The notes beneath the pieces are model-generated. The model was not told the origin of the DNA and ran no database searches. It saw nothing but the letters and a program-made list of their open reading frames with translations. From assembly GCF_910589235.1 (NCBI RefSeq), contig NC_060962.1, positions 1,893,732 to 1,957,731 on the forward strand: DNA of 64,000 nucleotides, written 5' to 3'. Shown here in pieces: positions 23,765-38,871 of this stretch; position 1 is the first letter of the stretch, and the number at the start of each line of letters is the position of its first letter. A program made the position numbers and the translations under genes. This DNA comes from Vespa crabro. Its lineage: Eukaryota > Arthropoda > Insecta > Hymenoptera > Vespidae.

Positions 23765-26415
23765 GACAAAAAGAAAGTAGTCGCAGTAAAGTAGTCCTCG
23801 AAGCTACCAGAGCCACCTTAATAGACTCCGAGGGAAAGGTGGAGGTCAGCTCTTGGAAAGTTTCTAATTGGGTGCTTTTAAGTTACCTCAACCAAAACTC
23901 TCTTACCCACACGCATTACCATTTTAAACTCACTCCGCTGCAATGTGGCCGTAAGTCATATGCAAATATTAAAAGGTACTTTGGATGCGAAAGCTCGTTA
24001 AAGCATCGTTCGAAAAAGAGAGAGAAAAAAAGAAGAAAAGAGAAAGAAAAAGAAAGGCTAGATCTTACGAAGAAGAATACGAGACGTTTCTCATTCAAGA
24101 CGTCAAAGTTTTCCCAGGGAGAAAAAAAAGAGTCATAACGTGAAATAACTAATTCAAAAAGGTCAGATCATGGAAATTATTTTCCAATGATATTCAACTT
24201 CGCGCATTTTAAAAGCTCCGATTCGTCCATCCTTTTCCAAAGCATACAACAATATGATACGATGAAACATTACTTGACACTGTTATTATAAAATTGAAAA
24301 AACTTTTTATGAAAAAAACATAAAACATAATAATAGAAAATATTTTGTCATGCTTATGCGTATTTTATTCCAGCATATACGAAAGATTGCATAGTACATT
24401 GTAATCGATCTTATATTATCCGTAGCTCGAAGAAAATTTTGAAACGTTTATAAACCAATTTTAAGAAAAGTTTTCTATCCATATTGCTCATTTCCGATAT
24501 ATAATATTCTTTTTAAATGCCTTCACGTATGCGCATATCGATCGGTAGTCACGCTCGAATAAATTTTCCTCCTCCTTATTTTTCTGCCGCCAGTACCAAG
24601 CCACCCTCAGGAATGCCCTTCGTATTTTCCATAATCCGCTAAATAAATTTACCCGTGTACGAGAATACACTTTACCGAGTTTTGGTACGCGATTTACGAA
24701 TCTCGCTTTAATACATACTAGGAACCTTTTTACGAGAGTACTCGAACAGAAAATTTGCGACTCATTTTTTGGTAATACCCATTTAAAGGATGTTCGTGCA
24801 AAACAACAATAAGTAAGACATTAAACATTAAACGAAACTACCCGTAATCATACTATAGGTGAATGATGAATAAATTATCAGCTTGTAACCGTTATCGGTT
24901 TTCGAACGTTTGCTCAGAGAAATTTAAAGCGAGATGATTTCAAATTATTCGATGATTTCGCTATCTGCATACAGCTGCTTTATCTGGCAGTGTTTGAAAA
25001 CGAAAAAAACTTTTGAGAAAACCTAGAAAATTAGATCATTTTTTTTTGTATACTAACACCTTGAAATTACGGATAAATTAAGATAGAAATTTATAAGTAA
25101 ATTATCGAATTACGAAGAAATTTATATTCTTTGCTATTATTTTACTTTCTATGTGCATTTTAATAATTAATTGAACGACTTTGCCTTATTGTTAGTATGA
25201 TAGATAGAAGCCCTTTTGAGAACGTCTTCGACTATCCTTTATATCGAATGTAGCCTATATCCGCGATACTGCATTCCTTTGTCCGCGCGCCGAAAGCGAA
25301 GAGAACAATATTGAAGTTCCTTTCAGAAAACAATTTCGATGATCCTCGTCGTAGCGAAATTGCGTTCGTACTACGATTCCCCTGATACTTGGCCCTTGGG
25401 TATAAGCGGTTGGAAACTAGCATTCCAATTCTCAACATTTTAATTAACTTTAATAATGAATGAAGCTCAATCGATGAATCTAAGCTAATAAAAAGTATAG
25501 TTCGATATAATTTTCCTCTCGAATATCCAAATTCGAACAATTTCAATGAGCTATTATTTCCTATGTTTTGTAGTTATACTTAGTAGTTATACTTTGTAAT
25601 AGTTATTGTTATACTTTGTATTTATACTTCTATAAAATCAAATCATTTATGTGGATATTTTCACAAAGTTACATACATTAGAAAAAGAAAAAAAAAAGAA
25701 AGAAAGAACTATCAAAACTGTAAATTTACAATGTATGAACTTTCGAAAATTTTATAATTTATAATATATAAACATTCAAAAATCTATAACGGTGTCAAAA
25801 TTTATTTGGAAAGGATTTAAGTGTGAAGGATTTTCATAGGGATACTATAACATTACATAAGGATACTGAATGTAATTATCCCATTTTGTAAGAGTGTCTA
25901 CATATGTAGTGAGACACTCACGTGTATATACTTAGATTCGTGTTAAGTTCTCGTGTTCCCTTTGACACGCACCGCGTGTAGTTGATAGTCTCGATCGGAA
26001 CACTTTGATCATTCAAATTTACTCCCTAGACGAGAATTTCATTCGTGTCTCTGTCGTGTGTAACTAAGAAAGACGTATTAATTAATGTGACAGAAGATAT
26101 AAGCGTAAATATCAATTGTTATTAATGTGTACTACTATATACACTAGATCAAAGAAAATTCTTAATTGCTTCGCTATTGATTTCTGATATTTTACTGATA
26201 CTCAATAATATTAATAATACTATCTAATAATGATGCATAATACTCTTAATATCCAAATTAATGAGAAGTAGAGATAAATAAATCTCAATATCTATTCTAT
26301 TACTTGATGTACTTTGAGTAATGTTTAAAATTGGATATTTTTAAGATAAAACATGATTGAACTCGTGATATCCACCAATAAAGCAATGGGTGCATGTTTA
26401 ATAAAGTTAAATTGG

Positions 26416-26484
<69 letters not shown>

Positions 26485-29400
26485 CTCATCAATGATACGA
26501 GTTATACCATTAAGCCTCGCAAACTCAGGGACGTTTGATCAACAGGGACGCAACGGGAAGGGTTCGATCTTCGTGTGGGCCTCTGGTAATGGTGGCAGAG
26601 ACCACGATAACTGTAATTGCGACGGCTATACCAACAGCATATGGACTTTGTCCATCAGTAGTGCAACTGAGAATGGGTTGGTGCCTTGGTACAGTGAAGC
26701 TTGCTCTTCTACCCTGGCAACGACCTACAGTTCTGGTTCAACTGGTGAGAAACAAGTAGTCACCACTGATCTTCATCATCAGTGTACGAGCAGTCATACT
26801 GGAACTTCGGCATCGGCACCTTTAGCAGCTGGAATATGTGCTCTTGCGTTAGAGGCAAATAGGGATCTCACATGGAGAGATATGCAGCATATCGTCGTTA
26901 GAACGGCCAAACCAGCCAATCTAAAAGCACCCGATTGGGTTACCAATGGAGTCGGTAGAAATGGTGAGCTTTATATTTTTATATCATTTTTATGATATGA
27001 TCTTTGTTAGAATGTTAAAGATATTGCTCGTTTAAGAGATCTTCTTTCGTGGCGATTCATGTTTTGCAATGTTAATACTTAAATGTATGTGATTGCAAAA
27101 TTGTAAAATATTAATGCTTAATGCATAATATAATATATGTGCCATAATTTACTTTTCCGTTAAATTTCATAGAAAAAAAAGAATTATGTTAATGGAATTC
27201 TTTTATTGTTCCCAATTTAATATTTACTTAACAAATAGTGTAATATTTTTCTTCTATAAAAGTGTAATAGATCGTACATTAAAAGTTTAATACGTTATGT
27301 AAATCTAATGCAATTCTTTCATCTAATGTCTTTTTTATAATATTTTATACGGAAAAAAATATAATATAATTCGCTGTCATCATTTTCTTATATTACACTT
27401 CCCTTACATTATCGTCAATAATTTTTTTTTTAATTAACGTTTTGAAATCGATTTTATAAATGTTTCATCAAACAAATACTATCGACATAATAACTTCTTG
27501 TTTTTTTGTTCTTACATAAGTTACTTTGTTGCAACGTCAAGTTCGTTAATTCAAAATATGAAAAATAAGAAACAAGGAAAGAAATGAGACCCGATCGTTG
27601 GATGGAAGGTTGAATTTAATGGAAAATTTTTCAATCTCAAGCTTCTATCTCGACATTCCATTTTGAAATACCAAGAATTCAGGAAGACGGCAGGCTTGAA
27701 TCGTGCATGCATCGGTACTCTTGAAAACCTATATACGAGTCCACGTTACAATCTTTTTTCAGAAATGTCAGGAATTTTTTCAGTTATTCGTACTTCGATT
27801 CCAATAGCGAACAATTCAAGTCAAAAGCACGCAAGTTCTCTAGTTTCTCAGAAATTCATTTTTCGCTTTGCGATCTCTATCTCTGTTTCTTTCATTCTTT
27901 CTTTTATCCTTTGTAGCGAAATTTTACCAAGAGACACGCATGTTCGAGAAATATCCTGACAAAAAGATTTCATTTCATTGAACAATGTCGTTCGTTCATA
28001 TATAAAAATAATAAAATCATACGTTAATATATATATATATTCTCTTATCGAAATTATAAACTTTTCAAAGAAAATGAAATTATTATTAAAATTGTTCTAC
28101 CGTAAAATAATTCAATTAAAAATTTATTGATCAGTGAGTCACAGTTTCGGCTATGGATTGATGGATGCCACCGCAATGGTGCGTTTGGCTAGAAGATGGA
28201 GGACAGTTCCTGAACAACACAAATGTGAAGTATCTGCGCCACATTCGGGCAGGTAATAAAAAGTTATTAAAATTCATGTTTCAATTTCGACGTACGAAAT
28301 GTAAAAACGTCAAATCGGAAAGTTTAGATTACGTATCGAAAGAGATAAAATCACAACGACAACGAATAAGAATTTTTTTTTTCTTCTTTATATTAATGAC
28401 GTAATAATTTCTTTTGAAAAATTATATATATCATTTTCTTCTTGAACTTGATTCAACCTATTGCCCGAAAAATATTATCAACTTCAATTTATTTCAAACA
28501 AACTCTTACACCCTGGTAAGTCGAGTAAGAAACGGATCTCTCTTTTTTTTTTTTCTTTTTTTCTTTACGATCGTAGCGTGTCGTCTTGTCTAAAGAAGAA
28601 AAGGTCCTGGAAAGGAGCTTTCTGTAGATTAGACATCTGTTCGAGGAAAACTAGATCCTCTTGAAGCGAATGTTATCGTTTTGAAACAACCCCAAGGAAA
28701 ATGTAGGAAACGTATTATGTATAATACATCACTCTCACCATCATCAGATGTGGATTTCTATCTGTAGTTCTTGATATCCCAAACAAAGAAAGGAATAAGA
28801 GGATCATCGTTTGTTCACAATAGATCGTAAAAATTTTTTAATTCCGAATGAAAATCAAAATATTCTATAAAATTGAAGAAATAAAATAAGTAGGACAATA
28901 TTTAAAGAATAATTTATTATAGGACAATATTAAATTTTTAAATTATTGTTCATTTTTCAGAGCAATACCACCAAAGAGTCAATTGGTTCTCGACTTGCAC
29001 GTGAAGGAATGCAGCGGAGTTAATTTTCTGGAACACGTACAGGCAAGTATCCTTTTTAAATTTTCTTAAAATTTCTTTACCATAGTTGCATTTCCGAAAA
29101 TTTGAAAATTCTCACAATTTTAAAACTTTCACATCAGTTAAACTGTAAATAATTCGTCGGCGAACGAGGATTCTGTTTACCGACTTACCCAGCTTGATTG
29201 GAATTTAATTACTTCCTTTTTTAATCAACGCTATAACCAGCTCAAATCCTTTTACTTTGTATTCTTCTTTTAATTCCTCCTGATTCGAGCATTAATCAAT
29301 TTTTCGTTACTTGTAATTAATGTTTACGATTTCTTCAATTTCGTTAAATCATTCGTCGATTTTAATATTTATGTAAAATAGCTTTAATTTGTATTCTTTA

Positions 29401-29742
29401 TTATAGCTTTCAACAAAATATTATTGAATATTTTTATTAAATTCTTAATGTATTTCATCTAGTATGTTAATTTCTTCATTTTCGTTTACAAGTTTAGAAA
29501 TATTTTGTTGAATTAACTGAAAAAATGTTAATCAATATCAAATAACAATTGAATACTTTAAAGATTCGGTTTACACGAAATCGAATAGTTATACTCGTTT
29601 CGTAAATTTCACTTTCTCTTTCTGATAGTATTCTCGTTGAAAACGTTTGGAAACGATTCTTAAAGCTTAAAGTGGCTTTTAGTATTGGGCACTTATTGTT
29701 GGACTGTGAAAAGGGTCGTCGTTGTGCTAGTGAACGATCGAA

Positions 29743-29801
<59 letters not shown>

Positions 29802-32800
29802 GAGCAAATTATGATACGATCGTCTGGACGCTCTTATCGTAGGCGAAGGTGTCGCTGATGGCTTCGAGAAGGGGGGATCTTCAGATACAACTAACCTCTC
29901 CTCAGGGCACGAAGAGCACTCTCCTAGCAAAAAGACCGCACGACGTCTCCAAGGCTGGTTTCAATCAATGGCCATTTATGTCAGTTCACACGTGGGGCGA
30001 GAGGCCACACGGTACGTGGAAACTCGAAATTCACAACGAGGGTCGATATTTCGGTAAGTTCTCACATTCATTTTAACGTTTGTCCCTTTTATTCACTCGA
30101 CAAGATCAATTAATTCGAGATCGAATTCTCTTTTTTTTTCGATTGATTGGCTTTGAAAACTCATCCTCTTAAACAATAGAAAAATAAAATAAAAAGAATC
30201 TTTCAAGATCGATATCTTGTTCGTTGACTAATACGAAAATAGATTTTGCAATATCGAACGGAAGCTTATAATTTACATATAGTGAAAGATACTAACAAAT
30301 ACTAAATTATTGAAATGGAGTTTTTAATTTCAATTGTATATCTATAAGACACGTTACCGTTATAAAGATGATCATTGTCGAAATTGACCATTTCTTCAAA
30401 ATGAATTATGAATATAAATTATTAATAAAACGCTGTCGAAATCACTCCAGTCGACCGATCCGTTAGTGTATTCATCCCGAGTGCACTTATTTTTGTGTCT
30501 TTGCTGTTTTCGAACGAATTGATTTGCTGGAGCCATCGAGGCACTGTTTTATGAATCTGTTAGACGTCGATATTTATGTAACGCCTTCTAATTCCATATT
30601 TTTCGAAAGGGATATAATGGAGCTTACGTGAAGTACCAACGAATCAATGATGAGATTCCTCCGTATATTACCTCGAAGTAGTCGGGGGTAAAAAAGAATG
30701 TAAAAGCAAGTAGAATAGAAGGCATAAATAATTTTATTTCCCCGGCATGTCTGTGTAGAAGTAACAAAAAAGGGAACTCCCTTCAATTTCCAAGTCACAT
30801 CACGGACGATCCAGCTTGGATCGATCAGAGTATAAAAAGCAGGTCGTGTCATATTCAGGGAAACGTTCGCGTCTCGAAAGTCTATCTGTGTCAAGATCAC
30901 GCGGATTTCCTTATCGAAAATACGCTGAGGTAGGTCGTAACTCGCATAGACGAGTGCTCGCATTATCGTATCTAAAGATAATTTCGTATTCAAACTCCGG
31001 CTCCGATGGCTGGCGCTTCCTCTTCGTTCTCGTTAAAGCATCAATGACGATGATACGCGGTCAAGAGGATGGTTTAGCGGCGAAGAAGCTCGGCTAACCT
31101 TGTACGAAGCTAAACTCCAAGTTAAGATCACTTGAAATCCCATTAAAGCTGATAGTTACGCATAGCTTGCGTTTAACGCTAACTTGCACTACTATTATAG
31201 TAGCACCTACCTCATTCCTTCACTTCGTCTCTAACGTTCGGTTTAATTCTCTTCCTTCTCATTCCCCTATTCCTTCCTTACATCAATGCGCACCTTTCTT
31301 ACATCAATGCGCGTACACATCAAAACGTTTGCACGGTATAGTATATCCTCCAATACGGTGCGCTACGTATTCCAGACCTTTTAGAAATTCAGACAATTGC
31401 TCTTAAGCCATTGAAACGCATCCTTAGGTTAATCCAAATTCCTAACTCTCTATGGATACACGTATGTTCATATTTGCGAACGTGGATCGAATTCGTAAAC
31501 TGTAATATCGTGGGATTTCCAAGTTCCATCTATCCGTATGGCTCCAGCCTCGAATATCTATCGTTTGTTTTTATTCTTTCCATATTGACTGAATACTACT
31601 GATGTATAAATCAAAAATCCGACAGCTTTCGAATATTTATTGTAAACCACAAATATTCTCTATACGTTCGTTCTCGTAATCGTTCTCTTCGCTTGTTTTC
31701 CTGCTGCTTTTATCGAGGCCGTGCAACGCTTCACGAATGGGCGTTAATTTTCTACGGAACATCGACGTTACCTGATCGGACGGAATACGCTCTCTACAAT
31801 CCTGCCAGTATGAATATGCCACGAAGACCGTTCGTTAAACCGCGCGAAACGACGTTTACTAAGACTCAAAATGCCTTGACAGCTTCTTCTAAGGGCAAAC
31901 AGTCACAGCACAAAGCAGAAAAGACAGGTAGCCTGAGTCCGCCATACGTGGTCAATGCTCAACTTCAATCACAAAGGAAGAACAAGGTTCGGGGACAGCA
32001 CAAGAACGGGAAATCCGCAAATCGACCAACTCCCAGGCCAACGGCACAAACTTTGAGGGGATTGACGTCTATCAGAGGTCCTGCCGTAGCAGGAGAAGTT
32101 CGATTGATTACATCCAGACCAAGGGGACGAAGTACACCCAGTCCCGTTACTACGACGACTATTCGAACCAGTCCAACTACCAAAATAAAAACGACAACGG
32201 TCTTGACTACTAGGCAAAAAATCATTGAACCGGTCACGATCACACCGCCGTTTCAAAGAGGTTTGATCCTAATGGAACCTGCTGCGAAAGCAGCCACCAA
32301 TAAGGTTCCAGCAATCTTTCAACAATATCCCAAGATCCAGCAAATCTATCCTCTTTATCCTGTTTATGCTGGCGCTCGTGGAGCTGGACAACAACATGCA
32401 ACCAGAGCTAAGGGTCTAGACTTATTGCAAGACGAACAATTCGATCCTAGGAATCTACAATTGGATAAGGGTACCCTTATTTGATTGATGCATCTGTTAG
32501 GATCGAATCGAGTTGTTCCATCGAACAATGACGTAACTTATCCACGGAAATTGCTTCAGTTTGCGATCGTAATATCGACCTGGAAATTCCTTATATTGTA
32601 TATACATTCTTTAAATTATATCAAAAATTTTTCTCGCATTTTTATTCATATTTCTATTTTATCGTTATCGTCATTCAAGAATCGTGAAATCTCATGTGTA
32701 ATATCAAATATCGATCGATTCCTATTCCGATTTTGTGAATATGCGAGATTTCCTATTCGGTAATTACATCGGACGATTGGTCAAGGACTGAAGAGTCTAA

Positions 32801-34452
32801 TCGAGCGGCAATTATTCATTCATGACGGAAACCAGGTCGTTATATTTTCCATTGCCATTGAAGCCATTCAGCCTTTATATTTTCAAGCGTCATTCGCGTT
32901 CATGGATCCATCTCGGTGCGATCTCTTTTTTTCTATCTACTTCTTTCGTTGCACTTTGCATTTCAGTAGTGGTACAATGTGTGTAGAAAAGAGACAATAA
33001 AAAATAGAAAGAAAAAAGAAAGAATGCATAGTAGTATAAGCAAATATCCCGTGGTCATTCAAAGGATACCGAGGGATTTAATCTTGTAGAATTTAAATTT
33101 TGCCCTTTTTTCATTTTCACTTATTGTTCACCGTCTATTCATTGTAAAACTGCACTTGGCCGTAATTGCTGTAATAGCCATTGGTTTTGTTTTTACCCTG
33201 ATATATCGTCTTACACCACCACCTTCTTCACCTTATTATACTATTATATTCTCCTTTATTTTGTCCATTTAAAGAGTCATTCTTCTCTCTCTTTTTTTTT
33301 TTTTAAATGTTCCACTATTCTGCCACAAATTACGAGAATGCATTGTTTTTCTTTTTCATTTTGTTTTTTCTTCCCTTATTATCATGCGACTCATTTAATT
33401 ATTCGTCAACGTTTTTCCATGGTAGACGCATAAATACCGATGTGCTTGTAAGAGTAATTAATGATTTGCTTGTTGATTGCATCTCCTGCATCACTGATGT
33501 TCTCGATAAATGTATGATTAATTTAGTGTTGTTTACATGCATCGAATAAGAACCATCGATGTGCAATTGTCCTCGCTTCATTTAGATCGCAGTTTGTCCG
33601 ATGATTTTGCGTAGACTCTTCAATAAACGATAATTTAACAATTTTTATAATACAAACAAAATTCGCTGATAGTATTCAATTTGTAAGCCCAAATAATGTA
33701 AACCAAAAGAAAAATCAGGATGCTTCGATTGATATTAATTATGATAAATAGTTTCTCGTAGTACACTATAAAGATCAGAATTTTTCTGAAACTATAAATC
33801 ACATTACATATAAAACATTCTTACTCCCTATTGTATCTCAAATCCATCATCATATTTTTACTTTACCATTCTACTTTCTTTTAAAATAAGTTAAGTGTTC
33901 CTAAACAAAGTTTTCAATGAGAAAAAAATTTAGAAGATACCTATCAAAAGTATTATCCACTGCTTTTCCTTGTATGTTCACTTAGTTACGCCATTTCATT
34001 TCCCATCTCGATTCCACTTTCTGTTAGCACGTAACAGGAGGAATACACGGATATATCCTTGTTACCAACGAGCAGGAACGTAGAAAAGGAAGAACTTAAG
34101 CAAAAGAAATAAAGAGAGAAAGAAAGAGGAGAGAAAGAGGAAAATAAAAGAGAGAGAGAGAAAGAGGAGTGAAAAGCATGCCGTTTCATCGACGATTTGC
34201 ACGACCCTTAGCACTTCGTAAAACAAATGCTCACCCTCTTCATCCCTTTTCCTCGTCTCTTCACTCATATCCCCCACTCCAAGCCTTTTCCTTCTCTACG
34301 CTAGCTCATCTAAGAAGTCGTCCTGACAGTCGTTACTTTACAACCATCTTACACGATCGTAACAAGCGCGCTTTAATACCGACTTTACTGCTGCCTACGA
34401 ACGGAAGTTTACAGTTTCTACTTCCCTCTTCTTCTTTTTTCTTTTTCTTTCC

Positions 34453-34516
<64 letters not shown>

Positions 34517-37245
34517 TTCCAATAAGAATGGATGGAAAACTAACCAAGGGATAGTCGATTCTTCTTTTACTCTCACGCTTTTCTTTTCTTTCTCTCTTTC
34601 TTTCTTTTTCCGTTTTTATCTTTGTCTTTTTCTTAGTTTTGCACGACTTTCAGCGATGAAAGTATCCTACCGACGTCGTCAAGGCTTTACTAATTTCACG
34701 AGAAACAACATCGACTACGTATTTTCCTTTTCTTCCACATTTTCTTTCGTTCATGTCATCCTGTCGTGTTGAAGTGCTTACGATCTTCTTATATCCTCTA
34801 TAAAAGCTCGAGAACATACAATATTGCGAAAAGACAGATGTATAATCTGCCAGAAATGGTTTATGAAATTTTATATGAATTAAATGTATTTTCCAAAAAA
34901 AAAGAAAAAAATACAAAAAATTAAAGGAAACAATAAAAAATAAAAAATTCTGTTTTTGTCCATGTAGAATTTTTATTCGCGATATTTTGAAAATTCAGGA
35001 AGTAACGTTTTGATAAATTCTCTGTGCGAATGTTTGTCCGTCAAATGTTTCTTTATTTTTTAACGCTTTAATACAACCATTTTATTCGGCTGTATTCGTA
35101 AACGTAAAATTATATTACTTGAATAAATCATCGAAACATCCTGAAAATGCTTGTCTTCCTTTGTATTTGTTCTGTCATCCAACTATTTTACTTTTAGTCG
35201 ATTTAAACACTTTACACTCTTTACGTCCAAAGTAGATTTAAGCTTATCTTAAATTCAGTGAAGAACTTTATGCTTACCCTCAGAGACTTCTCTGCACGTA
35301 TGAGGCGAAACTGCGTTTATGAAGAATACTTAAGTCTGTGTGTAAATGTGACCATGTTTATATATATCATAAAAGCACCTGTAGCTAATAGAATACAGTG
35401 GTTCTCAAGCTTTGAAAATATTGAAGTGTTTTATCATCCCTCTCCATCGTTTGTTTTCGAAAACGATGAATTTTTAGTTTACGAATCGCTTTCGTAGAAA
35501 ATAACATCATAATAATCCTTTCTTGATTATGTTATTATCAAATTTAAACAAAAAATTTCTACGAATAAATATATAATCCAACAATTATATGGTAACAATT
35601 ATATCTAACAATTATAATGGTAAGGTAATTATTTTAGATATTTTAGCTTGTTTATGTGCAGCACTATAAATACGAATTTAATACTGGAAGAAATTAATAC
35701 AGCACTCGGTAAATTTTAATTAAACAGAATTTTATTTCTATCCTTACAGGATCTTAATAACTTCGAAGTTTTATCAAATATTTTCTTTTTTTTTTCCTTT
35801 TCATCGAAGAAGGAAATGTTAATAAAGTTTTTTCTAAAAGTTCTTCCATGGTTTTTTTATTTTAATGAATTTCAGGTAGATCTTGAATCTTCAGTTTTTT
35901 AGCTTGCTTGCGCATGCATTATGTCAATCACGTAAACCACTTTTCGATTGTATCGTCAATGTACTTACGTTTCGAAATAGTACTTTTATTATTTTAGCAA
36001 AACTGTTTGTTTCTTCGAGAAAGAGATTCTTAAATAAAAGTATTTACAATTTACCCCGATTCATCCTTAATGATGTTCATAAAACTTTTTCGAAGAAAAG
36101 AACAGCAAGAATATGCGAACAGTAGATTGTACTCGAAAATCGATTACGTTGTTTTAATTAAAGCATCAATTTGAACCGATTTACCTTAACGCGAAACAGA
36201 GTTTCAAATTTATCGGTCACATTCGAGATCGAAAACGGGATGCAAATTGAATGAAAATATTTCAAACGGGCGAGGTGAAAATCAACGGTATCTTTGGAGG
36301 CTTTTGTTATACGTATTATTTTATGCTATCGATCGTGAAGCAAAAAAAAACAAAAAGCAAAAAAGAAAGAGAGAAAAATTAGTGAGACAAAATAAAAAGA
36401 AAATCAGAACAGGACAAAAGCCAAATAGAAAAAACATAAACATTGATATCAAATCAAATTGATATCACGTTCATCTCGTTCGGGATTTATTTAAATAATA
36501 AACAAAAATAAGTTTTAGTAATATTATCCAATGAATAAAGATCACTCTGTCTTGCGTTATAAGGTATTAACGATTCACAACATCGTGAAATTTTTCACTG
36601 AAACGATTTGACACTGATTATAGATACCCTTAAGGAGTGGAAGCTGGTGTTTTACGGTACCGAGACATCCTTGGAATTCAACGAGGATTTAGACAAGGAC
36701 AAACCAAGCATGACGAATGTCCAGCCGGTGGAAATCCAAGACAATACGGCTACTGACGCAAGGCAGAACGTAGTAGACACAGAAGGTGATCCTTGGACTG
36801 GTAGCCAACAGGTAGAACGAGTCTCTCATCCTGAGGTACAAAGGCCAACAACGGAGAACCAGACAAACGGATGCGCCAATTTCGATGCCAGAAATGGCAG
36901 GTGCCTAGGTGGGTGCCTCATACTACTTCTTCTAGCCTACCTGCTCGTTGAGCCAACCTGCGGATCCTTGATCGTCGATCGCTCTCCCAAAACCGTGGAC
37001 TCGAGTCTCATTCCTAATTCGAACGTGACAGTTTCCCTTCTTTCGGTCGACTCGATAATGACGAGAACGACGACGATGACGACGACGACGACGACGACGA
37101 CGGAAAACAAAGAAGAATGCGTCGTAGATTCTTCGATAGGCGACTCCTCGAGCATTCATTCGTGTTCATGATGACTTTCTCTTATGGTTTGATTCTATAA
37201 AAGAGAGAATGAGTGAACGTAAGTGTGAGAATGAATGAGTGAATC

Positions 37246-37328
<83 letters not shown>

Positions 37329-38492
37329 AAAGAGGGCCTGAGAAACTCTCTTCTTCGCTGAGGAACTCCAGATTTTTTTTTCTTTTTTTTTTTTTTTTTT
37401 TTTTTTACTACGGATGATTACGAAGACATCGTGAAGATACAAGACATCGAGCTTAAGAATCCCATGGGTTCGTTCATACGAGTTCCCAAGCACGTATCAT
37501 CCGTAAACGAGAATATACGTGCAAGGAACAGCACGATCCCGCGAACGACTTCGTCTAATCTTTAGACGTATGTCGTTTAGTATTAGGGTTAGCCAAATTC
37601 TGTGTCTTCGTCTCTATCATAAATATAAAAAAGATAGACGAGAGAACGGGGTAAAAATATCGTGGTTAAATGGTGCCATTAATGGTAACTTCTTATCTAA
37701 AATGTCAAACATGACTTCAGTAATAATTTATAGAAATGTTCTAATATAATGAGTTAATCCGCTCTATCATTCGTTAGTATTTCGATAGTCGAATACTAAT
37801 CAAAGTTTCGTATATTTCATCTATACTAATTAATATTATATTAACACTATATTAATTGTTTAAACTAGATTCGTTTCGAAAACAATATTTGACATAGAAT
37901 TAGAGAAAATTTTAATTGAAGATATTCAATTTCGTTCAAATACTGATTTTCCCACTTGTCATAAAAAAGAAACAATGCTCCTTAAGGTCGGAGAGATTTA
38001 AAAGATTTTATATTACTTGTTTTTGTATTACGGCCAAAAAAAAAATGAAAGAAAAAAGGGGAAGCACGTGTTTGCACCTTCTACGTTCGATCTAACGGAA
38101 CTGAAAGAAAAGAAAGAAGAAAAGAAGAAATCAAAACTAAGAAATTCAATTTTGAAGTGAACGCGCTTCCAACAAAAATCTTGTTCGATATGCCATATAT
38201 GTAAGAGAAAGAAAGGAGGAGCATCGAGTTCGAAGGTATGTTAATGTGATCTGTCGAGACACTTTCTTCCTTCGTACAATGAGATAAGTAAGACAGCAAA
38301 AAGAAAAAGGAAAAAAAATAAAAAGAATATAAGGTACGGCGAGAAAAGCTGCCATTTACGAGATCGCGATCGAGCGTTTTCACTTACGGTCAATAATACA
38401 CGATCGATCGATCTATTTCCTATGTAATTCTTATTAATGCGATCTATGTACGATCCTATTTGAACGTTGCCTCGCGTATCTTCTGATACATA

Positions 38493-38537
<45 letters not shown>

Positions 38538-38781
38538 TTATTTAAATACATACATACATACATACATGCATGCATTCGTCGATGCGTGAAACATTGCTGA
38601 ATTTGTAATCCACTTGAAAGAATTCGAAGTAGATTGTCATTTTGGATCTTTGCAAGAATTCAATGTGTTCCATGAAAAAGACAGAGACAGGAAGAAAGAA
38701 AGACATATTTCTATATCTCTTCCTCTTTCTTTTTCATTTGTCTTTAATTTTATTCTCTTCTCCTCTCTCTCCCTCTGTCTC

Positions 38782-38871
<90 letters not shown>

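Larger units (their letters stand above)
22331..26545. other. Fur1 intron of 4.2 kb
   Basis: No exon recognised. The flanking exons join directly (FIEGITK to GRNGKGSIFVW) as in other furins, so nothing is missing. Holds (GA)n tracts at 23716-23756 and 26421-26481. Confidence 0.7.

Noticed and set aside
34169..34525. 118-codon plus-strand frame in the Fur1 alpha-beta interval
   Set aside because: Ends in the CT repeat (SLSLSL), lies inside a Fur1 intron or 3' UTR and has no recognised domain.
36901..36902. Alternative donor GTGCCT in Fur1 exon beta
   Set aside because: Leaves phase 2, which is incompatible with exon gamma; the donor at 36909 fits.
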